NCBI GenBank assembly: GCA_019117325.1
Contig: DWZY01000240.1
Span: 1-7,166, forward strand
Length of the DNA: 7,166 nucleotides
From: Candidatus Brevibacterium intestinigallinarum
GTDB lineage: Bacteria; Actinomycetota; Actinomycetes; Actinomycetales; Brevibacteriaceae
Direction: 5' to 3'
The notes below the pieces were generated by a model, which saw only the letters and a program-made list of their open reading frames with translations, was not told the DNA's origin and did no database searches. A program made the position numbers and the translations under genes. How positions within the stretch are numbered: position 1 is the first letter of the stretch; each line of letters opens with the position of its first letter. Shown here piece by piece: positions 1-5,354 of the stretch.

Positions 1-606
1 GGGCTGCCGCTCCAGCCAGCCGTCCGGCTTCCCGAACCCGGTGAGGCCGACCGCTTCGTGGTCGACGTTCCCCAGTTCCGCGATCGCGCGCGCGTGGGCG
101 AGCCCTCGCGCGTGCTGCCACGCGGTGTCGCCCTCGAGGTCCGCGGGCACCTCCGAGACCCCGTTGAACCCGTCGACGGCGCGCATGATGAAGAACGCGT
201 TGCCCAGCACGTCGAGGTCCTCGCAGGCGGCGACGAATCCCGGGTGCGGGACGCGGCTGCCCGTGAGCGCCTCGAGCACCCGCGCCTCGCGGAGCATGAT
301 CGTGTCCGAGTTCTTCCGCTTGTTGACCGGCGGTCCGCGGTAGATGAGGCGATCGTCGTTCCAGGTGAAGCCCAGCAGCACGTTCTGCGTGCCACCGGTC
401 AGGAACTCCGGGTCCGTGAGGTCGCCGGGCCCCACCGTCCGCCGCAGCCACGCCTCGAGCGTCGTGAGGTCGATCCCCGCACTGCGGGCGTGCTCGGCGG
501 CGACCTCCGCGTCACTGCCGGTTCCGGGCGGGGACCCGGTGGCTCCGGTGCCCCGCTCCGCACCTCCAGGGCCGGTGCCCCCACGACTGGTGCCGTCGTT
601 GGACAT
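1..606 (-). CDS. APH-family phosphotransferase, N-terminal part (runs off left edge)
   Basis: The visible 202 codons (ATG at 606-604) are the N-lobe of a protein-kinase-like small-molecule kinase of the APH/choline-kinase fold (phosphotransferase family protein). I see a disordered Gly/Thr-rich N-terminus (residues 1-32), a nucleotide-loop segment GGTQN (71-75), the strand LIYRGPP (87-93), a likely alpha-C Glu in LREARVLEAL (105-114) and the hinge segment FFIMRAVDGF (138-147). The piece ends at DGWLERQP, before the catalytic HxD and metal-binding loops, which lie outside the window. The start overlaps the stop of the upstream acyl-CoA dehydrogenase by one base (TGATG). No strong ribosome binding site precedes it, so translation is probably coupled. 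Proteins of this type beside acyl-CoA dehydrogenases are related to the kinase domain of ACAD10/ACAD11 and to LvaA, which phosphorylates the 4-hydroxyl of 4-hydroxyacyl-CoA. That substrate is inferred here. Antibiotic phosphorylation is less likely given the context. Confidence 0.85.
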   Translation of the reverse strand, partial: MSNDGTSRGGTGPGGAERGTGATGSPPGTGSDAEVAAEHARSAGIDLTTLEAWLRRTVGPGDLTDPEFLTGGTQNVLLGFTWNDDRLIYRGPPVNKRKNSDTIMLREARVLEALTGSRVPHPGFVAACEDLDVLGNAFFIMRAVDGFNGVSEVPADLEGDTAWQHARGLAHARAIAELGNVDHEAVGLTGFGKPDGWLERQP

Positions 607-1877
607 CAGGAGGCCGCTTCGAGCTGCGCGGCGAACTTCCGCTGCGCCGCCTCTGTCCGGGTGGGGATGTGCTCGGTGGGCACCGGAGAGGGCTCGTAAT
701 CGCGCAGGACGCGGCGGGCGACCGTCACCTTGTGGACCTCGTCCGGGCCGTCGTAGATGCGAGCGGCGCGGGCATTGCGGTACATCTCCTCGAGCGGCAG
801 GTCGCCGGTGATGCCCAGCGAGCCGTGCACCTGGATGGCGCGGTCGATGACGTTGTAGAGCACCTGCGCGCCCCAGAACTTGATGATCGCGATGTCCGTG
901 AGCGCCGCCGCGGTCCCGCCCTGGTCCATCTTCCACGCCGCCTGCAGCGTCAGCAGCCGGGCGGCCTCCAGCTCCGCCTTCGACGTGGCGACCATGTCCT
1001 GGACCATCTGCTTCTGCGACAGCAGGCCGCCCTGGACCTCGCGGGTCACGACGCGCTCGCACATCATGTCGAACGCGCGCTGCCCCTGCCCCAGCCAGCG
1101 CATCGCGTGGTGGATGCGGCCGGGTCCCAGCCGCTTCTGCGCGAGCAGGAAGCCGTCGCCCTCCTCACCGATCAGGTGGGAGGCCGGCACGCGGACGTCC
1201 TCGTAGAGGATCTCTGCGTGCCCCTTGTCCCCCGCCGAGGCCGTGTGCCCCATGACGGGGATGTTCCGCAGGACGTTGACACCGGGTGTGTCGCGGTCGA
1301 CGAGGATCATCGACGCCCGGCGGTGCGGCTCCGCGTCCGGATCCGTCACGACCATGACGATGAAGAAGTCGGCCTGCGAGCCGTTGGACGAGAACCACTT
1401 GTGGCCGTTGATGACGTACTCGTCGCCATCGCGCACTGCGGTGGTCGTCAGCCGGGTCGGGTCCGCACCGGCACCGGGCTCGGTCATCGAGAAGCACGAC
1501 CGGATCTCACCGGCCAGCAGCGGCTTCATCCACCGCTCCTTCTGGAAGTCGTTCCCGCCGATCGCCAGCAGCTCCGCGTTGCCGGAGTCCGGCGCGTTGT
1601 TGCCGAAGATGGGCGGGGCGAACACCGACTGGCCCAGGATCTCGTGCATGAGCCCCAGCTTGAGCTGGCCGAAGCCCCCGCCGCCCAGCTCCGGCTCGAG
1701 GTGTGCGGCCCACAGTCCCTGGTCCTTCACCTGCTGCTTGAGTCCGTCCGTGTGCGCGGCGAACGCCTCCGGGCTGAGGTCCGCGACCTCCAGTGGGAGG
1801 ATCTCCTCGCGGACGAAGGTTCGCATCCACTCGAGCTTCGCTTCGAACTCCGGGTCGGTCGAGAAATTCCAGCTCAT
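606..1877 (-). CDS. Acyl-CoA dehydrogenase, ACAD10/11-like
   Basis: A flavin-dependent acyl-CoA dehydrogenase of 423 aa, close to the usual family length. It shows the family signature CFSMTEPGAGADP (128-140), the FAD/substrate strand YVINGHKWFSSNGSQAD (154-170), the RLGPGRIHHAMR helix (249-260) and the C-terminal signature HGSLGITGDLPLEEMYRNAR (351-370). At the position of the MCAD catalytic Glu (YEGT) this protein has Y375-D376-GPDEVH; the GPDEVH string is typical of the ACAD10/11 branch. The start at 1877 is chosen because a perfect AGGAGG lies 9 nt upstream (1892-1887). The reading frame stays open to an ATG at 1970, but those 31 residues are Arg/Cys-rich, unlike the family, and would run into the palindromic operator. 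The gene is first in an operon with the overlapping phosphotransferase. Fatty or branched acyl-CoA oxidation is the general role; elimination from a phosphorylated hydroxyacyl-CoA is an inference from the partner gene. Confidence 0.93.
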   Translation of the reverse strand: MSWNFSTDPEFEAKLEWMRTFVREEILPLEVADLSPEAFAAHTDGLKQQVKDQGLWAAHLEPELGGGGFGQLKLGLMHEILGQSVFAPPIFGNNAPDSGNAELLAIGGNDFQKERWMKPLLAGEIRSCFSMTEPGAGADPTRLTTTAVRDGDEYVINGHKWFSSNGSQADFFIVMVVTDPDAEPHRRASMILVDRDTPGVNVLRNIPVMGHTASAGDKGHAEILYEDVRVPASHLIGEEGDGFLLAQKRLGPGRIHHAMRWLGQGQRAFDMMCERVVTREVQGGLLSQKQMVQDMVATSKAELEAARLLTLQAAWKMDQGGTAAALTDIAIIKFWGAQVLYNVIDRAIQVHGSLGITGDLPLEEMYRNARAARIYDGPDEVHKVTVARRVLRDYEPSPVPTEHIPTRTEAAQRKFAAQLEAAS

Positions 1878-1886
1878 CTCAGGTCT

Positions 1887-1892
1887 CCTCCT
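1887..1892 (-). promoter_or_regulatory. Ribosome binding site of the acyl-CoA dehydrogenase
   Basis: The minus strand reads AGGAGG at 1892-1887, a perfect anti-Shine-Dalgarno match 9 nt before the ATG at 1877. It decides the start in favour of MSWNF over the longer open frame from 1970. Confidence 0.8.
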
Positions 1893-1969
1893 CGAGACTC
1901 GCGTGCACCGGCAGCTCTGCCCGTGCACCATCGCACCGCCCGTATCGCAGCGGCCGCGCTTCCGCGCCA

Positions 1970-1993
1970 TGAATTGACTGCACTGTCAATTCA
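1970..1993. promoter_or_regulatory. Perfect palindromic operator upstream of the ACAD-kinase operon
   Basis: TGAATTGAC (1970-1978) and GTCAATTCA (1985-1993) are exact reverse complements separated by the 6-nt spacer TGCACT. This 24-bp dyad is AT-rich against a very GC-rich background, which makes chance unlikely. It lies about 95 bp before the acyl-CoA dehydrogenase start, in the only promoter-sized gap serving that operon. Its size and symmetry fit a homodimeric repressor of the TetR or MarR/GntR kind, which often control acyl-CoA catabolism in actinobacteria. No such regulator is encoded in the window. The regulator class is inferred; the palindrome is seen directly. Confidence 0.75.
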
Positions 1994-2017
1994 CGCAGAT
2001 GGACCAGAAACAGTCAA
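1989..2017 (-). promoter_or_regulatory. Candidate promoter of the ACAD-kinase operon
   Basis: On the minus strand a -35-like TTGACT (2017-2012) is followed after 17 nt by GTGAAT (1994-1989), a weak -10. The predicted transcription start near 1982 falls inside the palindrome at 1970-1993, so a bound repressor would block the -10 and start. The leader would be about 105 nt. The -35 matches consensus well and the -10 poorly. Confidence 0.35.
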
Positions 2018-2115
2018 GAGTCCCCGGTTCTTCCATTCGGGCGGACAGTGTGCGTCCGTACATCACAGACGAGGCGGTCGGGGGTTCAGACCCGCACAGC
2101 TCCGGGGCTCGTTCG

Positions 2116-3045
2116 TCAGTCGACGACGTGGGCGCCGGGAGCGGGGCCGGTCGTGCGGACGACCTCCCGGACGCCGCGCGAGGCCTCGAGCAGCACGGCC
2201 AGTTCGAGCGCGTGCTTCGCGTCCTGCGCCAGGAATCCCACGGTGGGACCGGACCCGGACAGCAGGACCGCGTGCGCGCCGGCGCGCCTGCCCTCATCCA
2301 TGACGCGGGCGATGTCCGGCAGGAGGGACACGGCCGCCTCCGTCATGTCGTTGTGCACGTGCGCGGCGAGCTTCTCGACGTCACCGGACGCCAGAGCTGT
2401 GAGCACGCCCTCGGGCTCGCCCAGGCGCGCGGAGTCCTCCGCCTCGCCCTCGTGACGCAGGTCATCGAGCCGCGCGTAGACCTCCGTCGTCGACAGCTGT
2501 CCCGTCGAAGTCGCCAGCACCCAGTGGTGCGTCCCGCGCGACAGGACGCGGGTCAGGTCGTCTCCCCGGCCTCGGCCCAGGGCGATGCCGCCCAGCAGCG
2601 CGAAGGGGACGTCCGCGCCCAGGCCCTCTGCGATCTCCGTGAGCACAGCACGGTCGGTCATGCCCGCGAGGTGCGCGACCGCGACGAGGGCGGCGGCCGC
2701 ATCTGCGGACCCACCGCCCATGCCGCCGGCCACGGGAACGTTCTTGTCGATCGTGATCGCGACGCGCCCGTCCCAGCCGGTGCGCTCGCGGAAGGCGCTG
2801 ACGGCGGCGAGCGCCAGGTTCCGCTCGTCGAGCGGGACGCCCGCGGTGGCGTAGCGGCCCACGACCTCGACGGAGTCCTGGGCCGCCGGGGTGAGCGTGA
2901 CGGTCTCCGGGGTGCCCAGGGCCTCGAACACGGTGACGAGCTCGTGGTAGCCGTCCGCGCCTGCGTCCCCCACACCCAGGTGCAGGTTGATCTTCCCGTG
3001 CGCACGCGCCGTCACGGGGGTGGGGAGGGAGCGGAGGCCGGTCAC
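2116..3045 (-). CDS. ispE: 4-diphosphocytidyl-2-C-methyl-D-erythritol kinase
   Basis: A GHMP-superfamily kinase of the non-mevalonate (MEP) isoprenoid pathway, acting in the cytoplasm. It uses ATP to phosphorylate the 2-hydroxyl of CDP-methylerythritol. The 309-aa product has all three GHMP motifs. The substrate motif is K18-INLHLGVG followed by DGYHELVTVFEAL (31-43). The glycine-rich phosphate loop is PVAGGMGGGSADAAAAL (104-120). The third motif is LLSGSGPTVGFL (261-272). The likely catalytic pair is K18 and D145 (GADVPF), as in known IspE. It starts at GTG (3045-3043), overlapping the stop of rsmA by 4 bases (GTGA), with a GAGGA ribosome site 6 nt upstream (3056-3052) inside the rsmA end. 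rsmA followed by ispE is a common actinobacterial order. The product is essential where the MEP pathway is the only isoprenoid route. The length is near normal and nothing is missing. Confidence 0.97.
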   Translation of the reverse strand: MTGLRSLPTPVTARAHGKINLHLGVGDAGADGYHELVTVFEALGTPETVTLTPAAQDSVEVVGRYATAGVPLDERNLALAAVSAFRERTGWDGRVAITIDKNVPVAGGMGGGSADAAAALVAVAHLAGMTDRAVLTEIAEGLGADVPFALLGGIALGRGRGDDLTRVLSRGTHHWVLATSTGQLSTTEVYARLDDLRHEGEAEDSARLGEPEGVLTALASGDVEKLAAHVHNDMTEAAVSLLPDIARVMDEGRRAGAHAVLLSGSGPTVGFLAQDAKHALELAVLLEASRGVREVVRTTGPAPGAHVVD

Positions 3046-4022
3046 GGCGTGTCCTCGGCGGCGGGTGGGCTGCTGCCCTCACCGGCGGATCCGGAGGTGC
3101 CGGCGGACTCGGTGGCTCCGTCCGCGGATGTGCCGCCGTCCGCGAGGTTCGCGGCGTGGGCGGCGACGAGGGCCTCGAAGTCGTCGACGGTGAGCGTCTC
3201 CCCGCGTGCACGGGGGTCGATGCCTGCGCGGGTGAGTGCGGCCTCGGCGGCGGTGGCGGAGCCGGCCCAGCCCGCCAGGGCGGACCGCAGGGTCTTGCGG
3301 CGCTGGGCGAAGGCCGCGTCGACGGCGGCGAACACCGCCTGCCGGTCGCCCGTGCGCGGTGTGTCGCGCCGGATGATGCGCACGAGACCGGAGCCCACGT
3401 TGGGAGCGGGCCAGAAGACGTTCTTGCCGATGTCCGCGGCGCGGGTGACCTCGCCGTACCACTGGCCCTTGACGCTGGGCACGCCGTAGGTGCGGGAGCC
3501 GGGCGGGGCGGCCAGGCGGTCGGCGACCTCGGCCTGCACCATGACGAGGACCTGCCGGATCGACGGGAAGGTCGCGAGGAAGTGCAGCAGGACGGGGACG
3601 GCGACGTTGTACGGGAGGTTCGCGACGAGCGCGGTGGGCTCGCCCAGGTGCTCCGGCAGCCGGGTCACCCGCATCGCGTCCGCGTGGACCAGGGTGAACG
3701 GCTCCGGCTGGCCGCCCTCCTCTGCGCGGGTGAAGACCTCCGCGGCGAACTGGTGGACCGTGTCCGGGAGGCGGGAGGCCAGGAGCTCATCGATCTCCAC
3801 GGCGATGACGCGGTGGCCCTCCTCGAGGAGTCCCAGGGTGAGCGACCCCAGGCCGGGACCGATCTCCACGACCGTCTGCGGGCCCTCCAGCTGCGCTGAT
3901 GCGACGATCATCCGCACCGTGTTGGGGTCGATGACGAAGTTCTGGCCGCGCTGTTTGGTGGGCCGCAGCCCCAGAGCGTCGGCCAGCACTCGGACATCGC
4001 GGGCGCTGAGCAGGTGGGTCAT
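3042..4022 (-). CDS. rsmA: 16S rRNA dimethyladenosine transferase RsmA/KsgA
   Basis: SAM-dependent enzyme that dimethylates two adjacent adenosines in helix 45 of 16S rRNA (A1518/A1519 in E. coli numbering) late in 30S assembly; in other bacteria its loss gives kasugamycin resistance. The 326-aa product shows the family N-terminus PTKQRGQNFVID (21-32), SAM motif I EIGPGLGSLTLGLLEEGH (53-70), the acidic EID (76-78), HADAM (113-117) and catalytic motif IV NLPYNV (135-140), then FWPAPNVGSGLVRI (203-216) and FAQRRKTLRSAL (238-249). The ATG at 4022 is chosen because the conserved N-terminus follows it and a TAGTGT -10 box lies 7 nt upstream, suggesting a leaderless message. The frame stays open to 4199, but that stretch is unlike the family and would run into the divergent gene. 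Odd: residues 294-326 form a Ser/Gly/Ala/Glu-rich tail beyond the usual end of the fold. Translationally coupled to ispE. Confidence 0.96.
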   Translation of the reverse strand: MTHLLSARDVRVLADALGLRPTKQRGQNFVIDPNTVRMIVASAQLEGPQTVVEIGPGLGSLTLGLLEEGHRVIAVEIDELLASRLPDTVHQFAAEVFTRAEEGGQPEPFTLVHADAMRVTRLPEHLGEPTALVANLPYNVAVPVLLHFLATFPSIRQVLVMVQAEVADRLAAPPGSRTYGVPSVKGQWYGEVTRAADIGKNVFWPAPNVGSGLVRIIRRDTPRTGDRQAVFAAVDAAFAQRRKTLRSALAGWAGSATAAEAALTRAGIDPRARGETLTVDDFEALVAAHAANLADGGTSADGATESAGTSGSAGEGSSPPAAEDTP

Positions 4023-4029
4023 GGTCTTC

Positions 4030-4035
4030 ACACTA
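4030..4035 (-). promoter_or_regulatory. Candidate -10 box for a leaderless rsmA-ispE transcript
   Basis: The minus strand reads TAGTGT (4035-4030), matching the TAnnnT core, exactly 7 nt before the rsmA ATG at 4022. Transcription would start at or one base before the ATG. There is no convincing Shine-Dalgarno sequence. The box overlaps the 8-bp palindrome CACTAGTG (4031-4038). I see no clear -35. Confidence 0.5.
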
Positions 4036-4117
4036 GTGGACACGGGGTCGAACACCAGGGGATGCGGATCGGGGTGGCGGGCGGAGCGGTTGGCGGGGGC
4101 GCGGAGACGCGCTCCAG

Positions 4118-4123
4118 TAGGGT
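4118..4123 (+). promoter_or_regulatory. Candidate -10 box for a leaderless methyltransferase-sulfurtransferase transcript
   Basis: TAGGGT at 4118-4123 sits 7 nt before the ATG at 4131, the same geometry as the divergent rsmA promoter. TAnnnT boxes this close to the ATG are the usual sign of leaderless messages in actinobacteria. The GGTGAG overlapping the box could act as a weak ribosome site, but it is mostly consumed by the promoter. No clear -35 is visible. Confidence 0.55.
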
Positions 4124-4130
4124 GAGTCCC

Positions 4131-5354
4131 ATGGAAGAGGCCGTGCTCGCACAACTGCTGGATCCGACCGTGCTGGAGCTGCTGGACGGGATCGAGCACC
4201 GGCCCTCACAGGAGCTGGCGATCGCGACCCGCCTGCGGAAGGACGGGATCAACCCGGCGCTGGCCGCGGAGCTGCTCCTCCAGGCGCAGCTGCGGCAGGA
4301 GGCGGTCGCGAAGTTCGGACCGTTCGCGCAGCAGATGCTCTTCACGCGCGATGGACTGGCGCAGGCGACGCGGCTGTCCGTCGCCGCCCATCACGCCCGC
4401 CGCATGCTGGCGAGCGATCCGGAGATCGTGGGCGATCTGGGCTGCGGGCTGGGCGCGGACTCGATGGCACTGGCCGGGATGGGCGGTGCGACGCGGGTCG
4501 AGGCGCTCGACGCGGACCCGGTCACCGCGGCGCTGGCCGCCTTCAACCTCCGTTCCCTCGACACCGTGACGGTGACGGAGGGGCTGGCCGAGGACGCGGA
4601 CCTGACCCGTTTCGACGCGATCTGGCTGGACCCGGCCCGTCGCACGGGTGATGGGAAGACGACGGCCGCGCGCCGGATCAGCGATCCGGAGGCGTTCTCG
4701 CCCTCCCTGTCCTGGGCGTTCGCGACTGCCGACCAGGTCGCGAGCGTGGGCATCAAGCTGGGGCCGGCGCTGGACCACGGCCTCATTCCGGACGGGTGGG
4801 AAGCACAGTGGGTGTCCGAGTCGGGCGACGTCGTCGAGGTGGCGCTCTACCACGGCGAGGTCCGCGACCGACCGGGGCGGAACGCCCTGGTGACGGGACC
4901 GCGCGGCACGCTGCAGGTGCATGAGTCGGAGGTGCCTTCCGACGATGAGGACGGGATCGGCGAGCTGGGCGAGTTCCTGTTCGAACCGGACGGTGCGATC
5001 GTCCGTGCGGGGCTGGTGACCGCACTGTGCGGACCGCTGGCCATGCGTCGGGTGAGCGGGCCCATCGCGTACCTGACGGGCGATCGGCTGCCTGAGGGTG
5101 CCGCCGCTGCGGCCGTGTCGTCGTATCGCATCGTCGATGTCCTGCCGGCGGGCATCAAGCCGCTGCGGAAGGCACTGGTGGCCCGTGGGATCGGGCGCGT
5201 CGTCATCAAGAAGCGCGGGGCGGACATCGTGCCGGACCAGGTGCAGCGGCAGCTGAAGCTGCCCGCGGGCGAGTCCGCGACCCTCGTCTTCACGCGCCTG
5301 GGCGAGGGCCACGTCGTGCTGCTGGTGCAGCCGGAGACAGGAGAGCAGTCGTGA
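4131..5354 (+). CDS. Class I SAM-dependent methyltransferase with C-terminal THUMP-like region
   Basis: A 407-aa protein. The N-terminal ~95 residues are helical and Leu/Ala-rich, followed by a Rossmann methyltransferase core: SAM motif I DLGCGLGADS (102-111), the acidic EALDADP (124-130), and motif IV WLDPARRTGDGKT (165-177), whose DPAR stands where RNA and DNA methyltransferases have NPPY, DPPY or DPPR. The C-terminal ~70 residues, including IKPLRKALVARGIGRVVIKK and DIVPDQVQRQLKL, match the THUMP-like domain that characterises an actinobacterial family of uncharacterised methyltransferases. The likely substrate is RNA, but I know of no assigned site. The ATG at 4131 is chosen because a TAGGGT box lies 7 nt upstream, and because the open frame to 4014 would overlap the divergent rsmA start. 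Its stop overlaps the GTG of the sulfurtransferase by 4 bases, so the two are coupled. A THUMP-type, tRNA-binding function is an inference. Confidence 0.88.
   Translation: MEEAVLAQLLDPTVLELLDGIEHRPSQELAIATRLRKDGINPALAAELLLQAQLRQEAVAKFGPFAQQMLFTRDGLAQATRLSVAAHHARRMLASDPEIVGDLGCGLGADSMALAGMGGATRVEALDADPVTAALAAFNLRSLDTVTVTEGLAEDADLTRFDAIWLDPARRTGDGKTTAARRISDPEAFSPSLSWAFATADQVASVGIKLGPALDHGLIPDGWEAQWVSESGDVVEVALYHGEVRDRPGRNALVTGPRGTLQVHESEVPSDDEDGIGELGEFLFEPDGAIVRAGLVTALCGPLAMRRVSGPIAYLTGDRLPEGAAAAAVSSYRIVDVLPAGIKPLRKALVARGIGRVVIKKRGADIVPDQVQRQLKLPAGESATLVFTRLGEGHVVLLVQPETGEQS

Noticed and set aside
399..584. A 61-codon minus-strand frame near the left edge
   Set aside because: It is out of frame with the phosphotransferase, which reads through this region without a stop and shows kinase motifs.
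1878..1970. Longer N-terminus of the acyl-CoA dehydrogenase starting at 1970
   Set aside because: The extra 31 residues are Arg/Cys-rich and unlike the family, the ATG falls at the edge of the palindrome, and a perfect AGGAGG directs the start at 1877.
2082..2093. Hairpin GGGT-TCAG-ACCC after ispE as a terminator, with CGGAC/GTCCG at 2042-2058
   Set aside because: Stems of only 4 and 5 bp without a T-run are expected by chance in GC-rich DNA. An ispE terminator may lie in 1994-2115, but I cannot point to it.
669..2303. A 544-codon open frame on the plus strand
   Set aside because: It is antisense to the acyl-CoA dehydrogenase, whose product carries clear family motifs. The plus-strand translation is Arg/Val/His-rich with no motif. 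It is a high-GC shadow.
1999..3489. A 496-codon open frame on the plus strand
   Set aside because: It is antisense to ispE and the 3' part of rsmA, both unmistakable. Long antisense frames are expected at this GC content.
4023..4199. Longer N-terminus of RsmA starting at 4199
   Set aside because: It would overlap the divergent methyltransferase gene and its promoter, and the conserved RsmA N-terminus begins right after the ATG at 4022.
4206..5312. A 368-codon minus-strand frame across the methyltransferase
   Set aside because: Its Arg/Gln/His-rich translation has no motif and lies antisense to a gene with clear SAM-binding motifs.
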